Positions 1 through 12,423 of a stretch of 64,000 nucleotides of DNA are shown in pieces (the first letter of the stretch is position 1; the number at the start of each line of letters is the position of its first letter). Location of the stretch: the NCBI RefSeq assembly GCF_947507565.1, contig NC_089182.1, forward strand, positions 2,542,001 to 2,606,000, read 5' to 3'. The notes under the pieces are model-generated. The model searched no databases. It was given only the letters and a program-made list of their open reading frames with translations, and was not told the DNA's origin. A program made the position numbers and the translations under genes. The stretch is from Oscarella lobularis. Its lineage: Eukaryota > Porifera > Homoscleromorpha > Homosclerophorida > Oscarellidae.

Positions 1-877
1 CGGGGAATAAGTACGGCAACGTCAGCGGACGTCTGGCCGAAGGCGTTCGATGCGAGGGTTGGGAAAACGCGCTGGAGACGTGCTGGAATAGTAGTAGCTG
101 CACTACGGCGTCCGCGGCGGGGTGCAAGTCGGGTGCCGCCTACGTCGTTTGCAAGAAATGTGAGTCCTATGGACTGCGATCTCCTTTGTCCGCACGACTC
201 TTTTTAATTCTCTCTTAGATCTTCCTGATCTCGTTTCCAATTTTCAGCTGACGTATGATTCGCTCTCCTACCCAAACGCCGTTCAGCGTCTTCCTCTTTC
301 CGAATTGATGTGCGCTTGGGAAGAAAATTGCCTATCCGCGTCGGCGAGGCACTACATGGGCACGGGGTTGAACATGGTCGAAGCGCGGCAATTCCACTAT
401 CGCTATCTGCTCCGTTTTACCGTTCAAGTTCTCAATTTCGGCACGGCGAACTTCTTGCCGATCATCGCTCAGAAAGACTGGATATGGCACGTCTGTCACA
501 TGCACTATCACTCGTTTGAGAATTTCGCGACGTACGATTTGCTGGACGCGAGCGGCGAGCGCGTGGCGGAAGGCCACAAGGCGAGCTATTGCTTGGAGGA
601 CGGTGCCTGCGCCGACGGCGGAACGAAAGAGTTTTTGTGCGCCGCGAATAATCAAGGAATCTCCGTCAATTGCGCCGACACGTACAATCACGACATCGAC
701 TGTCAGTGGATCGATATTACGGACGTGCCGTTTGGGAACTACACGCTCGTTATTAGCGTCAATCCAAGTCGACTTACGGCCGAAATGGATTATATGAATA
801 ACGTCGTGGAGTGCTCGATTGGGTATTATCATAAGACGGGCTCGTTGGACATGGTCAAGTGCAGAGTAGGTCAGTAG
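1..877 (+). CDS. Lysyl oxidase-like protein, 3' part (SRCR tail + LOX catalytic domain)
   Basis: The window opens inside a scavenger-receptor cysteine-rich (SRCR) domain (codons from position 3; cysteines in VRCEGW, ETC and YVVCKK). A GT-AG intron at 160-218 joins it to the catalytic domain, which starts with LPDLV, the usual start of LOX domains, and ends at the stop at 875-877. The family is a secreted, copper-dependent amine oxidase that deaminates lysines of collagen and elastin to start cross-linking. The copper site WIWHVCHMHYHS is intact, as are the two residues that form the lysine tyrosylquinone cofactor: the Lys in GHKASYCLED and the Tyr in DTYNHDIDCQW. The 5' end lies outside the window, so the number of SRCR domains is unknown. 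It sits in tandem with a second complete paralogue 0.5 kb downstream. Confidence 0.93.
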
Positions 878-1386
878 GTTTGAAACTTTATAGGATAGGT
901 CGGTGTTGTGCAGAGAAAGCACGTTTTCGGAGTTTCCCTCAACCTTTTAGTTTTTATGGCATAGCATGGGGCCTCGGCATCATTCTAAAAAATAATAAAT
1001 AAGTCCTGGAGGAGATAAAGTCTCTTGGTGCTACGACAACATGCTTTCTTTGCCTTCACCAAGTCTGAGATATGAAAAATGCGGTTTAGGGAGAAACCTT
1101 GACGTGAGTAATAAAAAACATCGAGACTCAAAGGTATCTAAATTTATACTATGGTCTCGTTGCTGAGGCATTGTCATAGAGTCAGCTGGGCCTCCTCGCA
1201 TCCGTGGCGTGTGACTCGGGTTCTTCTAATGGGAACAATAGCTGGACGCGGAACGAGGACGTCATTTCATTGTTTTCAACGTCGCGCTTACCGCGCAGAT
1301 TGTTCGCTAATACCATTAGTGTCTCTTGAACAAGCAAGCGCGTCTTGATTGTTTTAACCGGTTTTCAACTTCTCCTTCCGCGCGCT
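878..1386. other. Intergenic spacer between the two LOX-like genes
   Basis: This 509 bp stretch has no convincing exon. An AATAAATAA cluster near 990-1003 is a plausible polyadenylation signal for the upstream gene. Short open frames at 1151-1348 show no recognisable motif. The rest should be 5' UTR or promoter of the next gene. Confidence 0.5.
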
Positions 1387-3711
1387 ATGTTGATTTGGTT
1401 GACACTCTTCCTGATCGGCGGCGTCACCGGCGCCGGCGCTATACAGTTGCGACTCGTCGGCGGCAAAGACGAGTACGAAGGACGCGTAGAAGTGCGACTG
1501 TCGGCCAAGGATGTCAATGGATCCGTTCGAGTGCCGCTCCGCGTTTGGGGAACAGTCTGCGACAACTTATGGGGTCGCGTCGACGCCGACGTCGTCTGCC
1601 GTCAGTTGGGTTACAAACGCGTTGCCCACGCTTACTACGGCGCTCACTTTGGATCAGGAAGCGGTCCTATTCTGATGGACGAAGTCCGCTGTAGGGGAGA
1701 CGAGAACGATTTGTCTGAGTGCGACTTCGCCGGATGGAACATTTCCAATTGTCATCACAAGGATGACGCCGGAGTCAGGTGCTACGTGCCGTACGCTCCG
1801 AGAGTCAGATTGCCTATTCGTCTGGTCAGCGATTCGGAGAAGCGAAACCGGGGACGCGTCGAAGTGAAATGCGACGAAAACTGGTCGGCGGTTGACGGAC
1901 GAGGATTCGGTGCCGAAGAGATTCGAGTCGCCTGCGGTCAGCTCGGGTATCCGTACGGGCGAAGGTACCGTGTAAAGTCGTGCGATTTGGCGTGGAATGG
2001 AACGGTCTTGATGTACAAGGCGTTTTGCACTGGTAAAGAGAGCATTTTGTCCGAGTGTCGCGCCGTCGAGTGGGGACTCGAAGATTGCATGGGAGTCCAC
2101 AAGACAAACGGGTGGAGAGAATGTGAATTGGCTCACGTTCAGTGTGCAAAAAAGCCGTTTAAGAAAAAATCTGCTAAAACAGTATCACCAGTCACATTGT
2201 TGAATGTATCTGCAGTACGGGAAATTCTTATAAATAATGATAACGATAATGATCGACATTTTGTTTAGGTTCGTTTAGTCGGTGGTATTGGTCCCTACGA
2301 AGGCCGCTTGGAGGTGCACGTGAGTGGACAATGGGGGACCGTGTGTCATAAAGACGCCGCGAATCGATTTGTTGCCAACGTCGCTTGCCGTCAAGCCGGC
2401 TACGGAACTTCAATACGAAATGCCTGGCAAGTCTTTTTTAAATGTTTAATTAAGTTCACGGTGTTCGTCTCGTGCAGGTTTGGCCGCGGGTTAGGGCCAA
2501 TTCATTTGAGAGGAATTGAATGCTTTGGCAACGAGTCGTCTTTGTCTCAGTGCCGCGTCCTTTCGAAAACGAATGTGTTGTTGACGGAATGCAAGCACTA
2601 CATGGATTCCGGTGTCGTGTGCCGCAGACCAGAAAACGTTCGCAAGGTTTCTCTAGTACATGCATAGCACGAATATAGGCGGAGAAATCCTCTCCTAGAC
2701 GCTGCGTCTGAACACGTCAACTACCAATGCAAAATACGGCTTTGTCGAAGTCCAAACGAACGGCACGTGGCACCTCGTGTGCGATTCGGACTGGAGCTAC
2801 GACGAGGCGCGCATCGTCTGCCGAGAGCTGGAGCTTGGGTATGCAGAAGCGGCTCAACGACAGCCGTACAACAAGAAAATTGAACGCGATTACGTGCACG
2901 CCAACTACGCCTGTCTCGGGCACGAATTTGAACTCAGCACGTGTAAGAAACGAAGAGTAGATCGAGTGACGTCTCAATGCGCGACAGGAGCGGCCTGGGT
3001 GTCCTGTTTAAATGGTAAAGCAACAATGGAACGTCATAGTAGTTTTGAATTGCGATCTAATGTTTCTTTGTAGCACTTCCCGATCTTCTTCCGGATCCCG
3101 AAGTACTTCGCACCTCCCTGTATCACTACATACAGCGGATCAACACGGCCCATCTTCCGTGTGCTATGGAGGAGAATTGCTTCAGCGCGTCGGCGTACAA
3201 TCGAACGGAGGCGACGGATCGACTTCTGCTGCGCTTCACAACGCGAATACTGAACCTCGGCTTGACCGACTTCGAGCCCCACGCGACTCGCCAAGACTGG
3301 CAGTGGCACGAGTGTCATCGACACTATCATTCCTTTGAAGCGTTTGCTCTCTATCACATCGTCAACGACGAGGGCGTTCATCAAGTCTCAGGTCATAAGG
3401 CAAGTTTCTGTTTGGAAGATAGTAACTGCTTAGAAAGAGGACCGAGACCGCTGACCTATTTTCGTTGTGGACGTGATTACAGAGGACATCAAGGAATTTC
3501 TGCCAATTGTGCTGACACGTATCATAGGAACTTGGATTGTCAGTGGGTGGATGTGACGGATTTGCCTCTGGGCACGTATAGACTGGTTGTTTCGGTGAAT
3601 CCTCATCGTAAAGTGCCTGAAATGCGCTACGACAACAATGCAGTCTCTTGTGAGTTTACCTACAGTAGCGAACGTGATGTTATTGAAGTCGGTGATTGCG
3701 AATTTGTTTGA
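1387..3711 (+). CDS. Lysyl oxidase-like protein with four SRCR domains (LOXL2/3/4 type)
   Basis: This is a complete secreted copper amine oxidase. The ATG at 1387 is chosen because it begins a signal peptide (MLIWLTLFLIGGVTGAGA) followed directly by SRCR1 (RLVGGKDEYEGRVEV). Exons are about 1387-2181, 2269-2426, 2478-2646, 2699-3014 and 3074-3711. The first donor is uncertain; the others keep phase. SRCR1 and SRCR2 share exon 1, SRCR3 spans exons 2-3 and SRCR4 is exon 4. The LOX domain in exon 5 starts LPDLLPDPE. Its copper motif WQWHECHRHYHS and the cofactor Lys (GHKASFCLED) and Tyr (DTYHRNLDCQW) are present. Four SRCR domains plus LOX is the vertebrate LOXL2/3/4 layout. The expected role is extracellular-matrix cross-linking. 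The intron at 2427-2477 is GC-AG, 51 nt long and open in frame. Confidence 0.93.
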
Positions 3712-3815
3712 GTGTTTTTTTCGTGAGTTTTCGTTTCCTAGATGAAGATTAGCATTTACAGTATTGGTCGTGATGTCATGTGACTATCGCGCCGTTTTTG
3801 CGCGCGCAAAGCAAA

Positions 3816-6557
3816 ATGGCCGACGAGGTTCTCTTCGACAAGGAATTACGAACGATTGTGAAGTCGCGCGAGAGCGACGAAAGGTCGAACAGCTAGCCTA
3901 GTCTCTAAATAGTCTCAGCAGCTCTTCGACAGCCCTCGAAGACATCAACTCGGCGTGCAAGTCTCACTTCGAGCGTCGCAACGCGTACGCCAACGCGAAA
4001 AGTCGCTCCCCCATCCCAATCGACGTTCTCTATAGGAGCTTCGCGTTCGCTTGACGAGCCAGGACGACTCGTGCCTTCTCTACACTCTCCAAATCGGCAG
4101 CGACGATTTCTTGAGGTAAGACTGGAGAACAGTCGATCGATTTTGAAATCTTCTCGGGCAGCCTCAAATCCCAGCAAGGTCTTCTCGTCGATTTCTCCGC
4201 ATTTCCCAACAAATTCACCGATCTACTCGAACTGTGTCGAAATAACGAAACAGAACGAGAACCAAAGTAGAAAAAACGAATAAGAATTTTTTTTCTACAT
4301 TCTAAACTTTACTCCATATAGGTTTCTCCTTCAATTCGTCATCTCTTCGTCGTCGGATCGCGGCGTCGGCACTCTGAGCGTCGTCGAAACGAATCCGTTC
4401 AAACATTTGACTCACTTGTCACTCAAACTCGTTCCCGGAAGCGATGCGGCCATCAAACAGTATTTGAGCGACTGTCTCAAGGAGTCGCGACGCGAGAACG
4501 TTGTCCTACGGGAGAGATTCGCTAGCATCGAGTCTAATCTATCCCAGCAGTTGAACCAAACAGAACAGGTGGATAAAATATCGAGATACGGCCAATGAGA
4601 ATTTTTAGAAGAAATATATTATTAGACTTTGAAAAGTCGCTGTTCTGAGTTGGAGTCCATGCGACTGAATTGGTCTGTTGAAAAGGGTCAGCTGATATCG
4701 AAGCACGCTGAAGAACTGGGAGCCGCCAAGGAACAAGCACTGACTGTAAAGAGAAGAGAAGAATGTAGTCTTGGCTTTTTCTCCAATGGTATTGTTGTAG
4801 GTTCAACGTGAAGCGGAGGAACGTCACATGATCGAGAAGCAAAGAACGGAGTCTGACTATCAGAGCACCGTAAGAAATAATTGACATTTAAAAAATATTG
4901 AACCCATGCGCGATTTTTTTTGCGCGCGCGTGCGAAGGTCAAAGAATTGGAACGGAGAGTTTCTACGTTGCAATCGTCCGCTAAGGAGCTGACAGAGCTC
5001 AAGTATAAAAACGACTTGGAGATACGCGAATTGGTTGCCAAGGCTGAAGCAAGCGAAACGGTCAGTCGGGGGGGCCCTGCTATACGTTTATGCACGTGTG
5101 ACGCGCTCTTGAAGGAGTCCGGTCGTTCTAAAAGCGAACTCGATACGCTACGCGGCGAGAATTCTCGACTCGATGCCGCCTGTCACGAAAAAGACAAGCT
5201 CCTGCATCAGCTCAAGACCCGTCTCGCTGTCTTGGAGCAAGAGGTCAAAGATAAGGAAGAGATTGTGACGCGAACGTCGTCCTTGTTGCAATTATCAGGC
5301 GAGCAAAAGGTAAAGGAAACAGGTCCTAGATAGTATTCTCTATGTTAATTTTTTGTGTCTAGGCTGTGGCTGAAGGTTTGGTTGAAGAGAAGGAAAGGGT
5401 GATAGCCAAACTTGAGTCAACCAGGCAGACTTTGGCTGCCGATGTAGCGAAGGTAATAGTAGCAAGCAGCAAATAGGTATCTGGGTCGATTAAGTTCTGT
5501 TATTAGGGCAACGAAATTATATTGACTTTGAAGCAGGAGCTGAAGAATTTCAAAGAAAAGGCGAGTTTTTAGACGAGACTTCTTTGACTCGTTAGTCACG
5601 GGCTTCTTGATCAATGCAGTTCAAACTAAAGAACGTGGTCTTGATGAAGCAGGAGCAGATATTGACGGATCGAGTACGGAAGGAATAGCCGTAGAATCGC
5701 TTTTTCTACTACGAATCTCTTTAGTTGAATGAGTTGGAAAGGCAGAAATTGGACATCGAGACGTTGACGAGAACTCTTGCTCATAAGGAAGAAGAGGTTC
5801 GATATAGAATAGGTTAGTGTGCGTGTAAGATGATATTTTTTTTGCAGTTGGCCACCTGTCAGGAAGATTTGAAGGCAGATCGGTCAAAGCTCATGGAATG
5901 TCAAGAGAAACTGAAGTCAAATGAGAACGGTAAGGGGACACAACACCACCACATACAATAATCTCGGATTTCTTCAGTCATTTCTTGGTTGAATCGTCAA
6001 ATCAATGACCAGTACCTAGGTCAGCCGTTGGGTCCCCCAAAGCCGCTGGATTTGAAAGCAGCAAGAGTAATAAATAGCACAGCGCAAGTCTATAGAAACT
6101 GGGACACGTTTATCTTTTAGGGCCTGTCAAGAGCGCCTCTGGGATCACTACACGCGCCCAACGCGGCGCCCACATTTACAGGAGATGCAGCCTTGCACCA
6201 GAAGGTTGGACCCGCTTTATAATAAATCAAAGTCGTCTAGTAGACAATCTCTCGTCCTTTGATTTTTTAGATTATTGGACGTCGAAGTCGTCTTCCCGTC
6301 CCCGCCCGAAGCACCTCGTCCGAAAATCGATCACTTGACGCTCCGGGCATTGAACCGAGCGGCGGCAGCGGCGGCGGTGTCCTTGATCCTCAATATTTGA
6401 TGTCTTTGAGTGGCGGCAGATCAGGCCGTCGGTCGCTCGGCGTGTCGCCTGAAGCGAGCGGAAGCGTGCCGGTGACGTCGTCGGCGTCGTCGTTGGACGA
6501 TTTGCCGCAAGAACGTGCTCCCCAACCGCCGATATTGTCGTCGTATTTTCCAAACTG
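3816..6557 (+). CDS. SASS6: Spindle assembly abnormal protein 6 homologue (centriole cartwheel)
   Basis: SAS-6 dimers form the ninefold cartwheel hub that seeds new centrioles. The start MADEVLF at 3816 matches the family N terminus (MSQVLFH in human). Small introns then join segments reading LTSQDDSCLLYTLQIG, LKSQQGLLVDFSAFP and ETNPFKHLTHLSLKLVPGSD, which are the SAS-6 head domain and PISA motif. A long coiled coil follows (ENSRLDAACHEKDKLLHQ, LAVLEQEVKDKEE). Near the C terminus are the conserved WLNRQINDQYLGQPLG and a low-complexity Ser/Gly/Pro tail ending SSYFPN before the stop at 6555-6557. About a dozen introns of 40-100 bp interrupt it. One early intron begins GTACGC near 3986 and ends at 4035, placed to avoid an in-frame stop and restore the head-domain frame. 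Confidence 0.93.
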
Positions 6558-6756
6558 AATTCTGTGCAGTCGTATTGCGCAAGTGGGTGTGTCCTATCTC
6601 TCTTTTAATGCCACTGTCCAATTAGGCTTAAATTAGAAGCACTTTTCTATAGTGCCTTGCAGAGGAACCCTCGTCGAACGATTCGATTCTTTTTTGACGT
6701 CACTTCCTACATGTATATGCAAACATAGGCGTGGTGCACCAAAACCCGGATGCTCT

Positions 6757-8659
<1,903 letters not shown>

Positions 8660-8891
8660 GTCTCTGCAAGGCAAGGTACTATGCGTATATGTGTACCCCC
8701 CTTTTTGGAAACACGCCCCTACAGTACAGGACCTACTCTATAGGAAGAAAACGAGTAAGAAATTCCTGGCTTTGCTCATAAAATCGATTGTCCACAATCA
8801 GAGATCATGCACTCAATAATATGTTATCAAAGAAGCTAAACACATGTGGATTCGGTTTCTAAAGAGCCAAGCATTGGCCTTTTTATTTCAT

Positions 8892-10845
8892 TCAAAGTAT
8901 AATGCAATATCCTTTCTTCTCTTCAGTTGGCTTATTCTGAGCTGGCGGCGCCGCCGCCGGCGACTTTGGCGCTGCTGAAGCAGCGGCAGGAGCAGGAACG
9001 GGAGCAGGAGCGGGAGCAGGAGGAGTTTCGTCTACTGTCGCCTCAGGAGGGGGCGGATTTGGAGCAATCTCACTCTGAGCCAAAGGAGAAACGACCTGAC
9101 CCTTCTTCGCTTTGTCCACAAGAAAATTCTCCATCATCTCCTTCTGCAAAAAGCGCGAAAACCGATCCGACGTCGGCCGATCGGAGACAATTTCCGCCGT
9201 GCCAGCAAACCACCACATCTCGCTCCCATCCCCCGCCGGCTCCTTGACAACGGACACCGATCCCCCATTCTCCCCAGAACAAACATACGAATCGTCGGTC
9301 ATGCGTATCTGAAGCTGACGATCCGAGACGAGATGAAAATGAAAGGCGACGGGAACGTCGCCGTCGGCAACGACCTTGTCGTCGTCTTCGGCGAGCGTCC
9401 AATATTTCTCGTCGTCGCTTTGCAGCGAATACTTACCGCGACGAGTTTCGACGATGAACGCTTCCGGCGTCACGCTATTGGCGACCAAATCGTTTGTGTC
9501 GTCGTCGTCGTCGCGCGCGACGAAGCCGCGACAGCTCTGCAGCACCATGATCGGACGATTCACGATCTCAACGAGAAATTCGTCGTCGTCGTTGTCGTCG
9601 TCGCCTCCCGCGGCGTACAAGTGCCCGTTTTCCGCCACGGCGACGCATTTCCCGTTGAAAACGGACGCGATTCGCGCCTTCTCCCCGTGCCAGGACAGCC
9701 GAAACAACTTCGCCGTGTCGTCGCTCGACAACGACAATTCCGCCTCCGTTTCGTCCGCCTTGATCGCGCCGCTGCGCTCGACGACGCGCCAGAGCTTATT
9801 CTCGCTCGTACGCATCACCCAGACCGTCTCCGCGTCTTCCTCGTCGCCGTCGCCATGACGACGACTTTCCAATTGGAAATATATTCGAGTCTCGGAATCG
9901 GCGACAACGTTCCCCGTTGCCGTCTGCACGGAAACGTTGCACTCGTTCGCGACGCTAGTCAATGCGACTTGGGGTCGACTCGGCTCCAGCCAATAAAGCT
10001 CGTCGCGGCCCAATTTATCTTTTCGAGCTGCGAGGCTGTTCGTCGGTCCGCCGGCGCTCAAATAGCTTCCGTTGAGCGCCTGAAAGCCGACGCGACTGCC
10101 GCGCAGAATCAGACTGTAGAGACTCGTTTCCGATAAATCGTCGACGAGTTTTCCGGATTGGTCCAGGTAGGCGTGGTTTGGGGCGCGAAGGGCGTATTGC
10201 CCTTCCGCTTCCTCGAGCGTCACGACGGCGTCGGGGCCCCACGGGACGTCTTTCGTTTCGCGCAATTCGCCGCCGTCGAGTCCGACGTAGCGTCGCGTCG
10301 CCGAACTGCGCAGATGAACCTAGAAGGGATCGGATTAGAGACCGTAACACGTTTGCGGGGGAGTGGATGCGCGCGTACTTTGTCGTCGATCTACATCGCG
10401 AAAGAAACGCGTAATAAGGGTTCCCCAAGCGTCCGGTGGGACCACTTTCACTTGCCGTGGGAACGCTGGCGAGATGAACGGTCCACGCCGTCGCGTCGTC
10501 GCCGTGTGTGTCGCTGAAGAGGACGTGACCGGTCGTCGCGTTGCGACGGAGAAATTTTCCTCGCGACGTGCGAAATAGCCACCTGCCGTCGTTTAGCGCG
10601 TCCACTTCGAAAAGGATTGCCGATTCGACGTTGGGGATGATTCGAGGCTCGCCGTCAGGCGTCTCGCCGACGAATTCGTTGTCGTCGAGGCCTTTCAGGC
10701 TAATACGATTTGATCCGCGAACGACGACCGTCCAAATGTATTGGGATCGCGTTTCTTTCGGCGTCGTCGTCACAGTCTCTTCGTTCGCGGATAGAATGTG
10801 AGACTCGGTTTCGAGCGAGACGCGAAGGGTGAGAGCTGAGGCCAT
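8892..10845 (-). CDS. Fascin-like actin-bundling protein with C-terminal CAAX box
   Basis: Fascins are four-beta-trefoil proteins that cross-link actin filaments in filopodia and microvilli. Exon 1 (10845-10456) starts MASALTLRVSLE; exon 2 (10319-8892) ends at a TGA at 8894-8892. They are joined by a GC-AG intron that keeps the frame with no gap against fascin (WTVHLASVPT, then VHLRSSATRRYVGL). Fascin-like stretches include ETKDVPWGPDAVVTL, GRDELYWLE, NECNVSVQTATG, EIVNRPIMVLQSCRGF and KYWTLAEDDDKV. The protein is about 605 residues, against 493 in human fascin-1. After the core (ending near GSEMWWF) there is an extra tail of about 104 residues, charged first, then Pro/Ala rich, ending KKGYCIIL. 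CIIL fits the CAAX consensus, and a final Leu usually directs geranylgeranylation. Membrane anchoring is an inference. Confidence 0.9.
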
Positions 10846-11053
10846 TGCATATATTGTACTGTACGACGAGAACCAGAAAGCAGGAATTGGCTAACGCGCG
10901 TCGGTCAAACAACTGCTGCACTTTCTACCGCAGTCGATTGGACACAGTTTATTTTTTTTATAAAGTATAAACGTGCTTAATTAATAATTTAAAAAAATTA
11001 GTTTACCCGTAGCAAGCGAGCAAGCGAACGCGTTGGGTACTCCCGCTTTGCGC
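10846..11053. promoter_or_regulatory. Short divergent intergenic region between fascin and coiled-coil gene
   Basis: About 208 bp separate the fascin start codon (minus strand) and the first ATG of the next gene (plus strand), so this is a likely shared promoter region. It contains an A/T-rich stretch at about 10950-11005. I see no classical TATA box or repeated site. Confidence 0.4.
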
Positions 11054-12175
11054 ATGTCTGTCACGTGTTCTTGTCTCACGTGTCCTTGTCCTCCGCCTCC
11101 TCATGGCTCTTCGCCAGATGATTCGTCGCTTGAGCTCTTATTCGGTACGGTTAGTTTGCTATCCGCCGGCTACTGTAGATTGATCTTGGTTAACCTTGAT
11201 CTTTTGCTTCTGTAGGAGAAGACTCGGAGGCTCGTACGCGGCGTACCGAGGGCAGCCGAAATGATGGAACTTTACGTTCACTCGCATTTCCCAAGTGGAA
11301 CAGAGTCGTTCCTGAGCTATGACCTGCATGATCACAGGGAATCGCAGATCGAGTTTGTTCGACAGGCCCTCGGCATTCAGTCTCCCACGAAGTGGACGCC
11401 ACGTACATCGTGGGGTCAGGGGACAGTCGTGCCCGACGTATTTCTTCGCACCACTAAAGCGAAGACTGTCGTCGAATGCGGGGTATCCGAATTCGAGTTC
11501 TTCGATCGCTCGTACCGTTGCACCCCTCCTCATCGCTACTTCGTCGCGGAAGCGTCTTTACTGCCGGACAACTGGCCGCAGAAGCTTTTTCAGATTGAAA
11601 AAGTTCTCTCATGCGTTGATCACCTGATCTCCTTTCACCCGGAGTTTTCGTATGATTCTTTCGACGATACTCTGGCTGCAATCATTTTAGGTTCGAATCA
11701 TCTTCACTACAAGAAAGCAGCGGAAGCTATTCGATCCATGTTCGAAAGCTCTTCTCTCGATAAATCGCTCGCAAAAAAAAAATGGCTGGGCAATCGTTTG
11801 TTCATTGCTCATTGTCCGCTGCAAAATGTCTTTACTGGGATCGGTAATCTCGATAAGAAGATGGACGACAAGTTCAAAGATCAGGGTGCGAAGATCGAAA
11901 AGCTGGATAAGAAGATGGACGACAAGTTCAAAGATCAGGATTCGAAGATCGAAAAGCTGGATTCGAAGATCGAAAAGCTGGATAAGAAGATGGACGACAA
12001 GTTCAAAGATCAGGATGCGAAGATCGAAAAGCTGGATAAGAAGATGGACGACAAGTTCAAAGATCAGGATGCGAATATCGAAAAGCTGGATTCGAAGGTC
12101 GAAAAGCTGGATTCGAAGATCGAGAAGCTGGATACGAAGATTGATGGCATCATCCAAGCTCTAAAAAAAGACTAG
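11054..12175 (+). CDS. Uncharacterised protein with C-terminal 18-residue coiled-coil repeats
   Basis: I do not recognise this gene. The best model has exon 1 at 11054-11149 (Cys/Pro-rich MSVTCSCLTCPCPPPPHG), a GTTAGT donor and exon 2 at 11216-12175, giving about 351 residues; the ATG at 11261 is an alternative start. The N-terminal 200 residues look globular. They include VVPDVFLRTTKAKTVVECG, whose PD..(x)..E spacing faintly recalls PD-(D/E)XK nuclease-fold proteins of the Uma2 type, but the rest of that motif is not convincing. From about 11845 the protein becomes a run of DKKMDDKFKDQDAKIEKL units (54 nt each) mixed with DSKIEKL half-units (21 nt), a strongly predicted heptad coiled coil ending IDGIIQALKKD. 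The near-identical DNA repeats suggest recent expansion. The gene could make an oligomerising protein; its function is unknown. Confidence 0.65.
11845..12140 (+). repeat. Coding tandem repeat, 54-nt units with 21-nt sub-units
   Basis: The unit runs from GATAAGAAGATGGACGACAA to ATCGAAAAGCTG and recurs four times almost unchanged, separated by one or more 21-nt GATTCGAAGATCGAAAAGCTG units. Lengths are multiples of three, so copy number can change without breaking the frame. Confidence 0.9.
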
Positions 12176-12423
12176 ACCTGTGACGCAAAACTATATTATT
12201 TTGGGGTTTAGTTACTTTATTTACTTGAAAAATACTTTTGCTACTTCAGTTTGGTATCAAGGCAGGTTTTACCTTGCTGATACTCATCGAATAAAATTTA
12301 GTTTCTTGCGTACTTATCCGGGTGGTTTGGCACTCGGCATGCGCATTGTCTTCATGATCGCGCTGCGGTGATTCATTTGCCGAAGTGAATCTTTTCTAAT
12401 CCTCCCCGGAGAGGAGATAAACG

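Noticed and set aside
332-922. A 196-codon minus-strand frame at the first LOX-like gene
   Set aside because: The plus strand encodes an unmistakable LOX catalytic domain over the same bases.
9333-10136. A 267-codon plus-strand frame opposite fascin
   Set aside because: It is antisense to a fascin exon with clear homology; its Val/Arg-rich composition is the mirror of GC-rich coding sequence and no motif is visible.
11261-11700. Firm assignment of the unknown gene as a PD-(D/E)XK nuclease
   Set aside because: Only a PD and a later E/G are aligned by eye; the catalytic lysine and the fold context are not evident.
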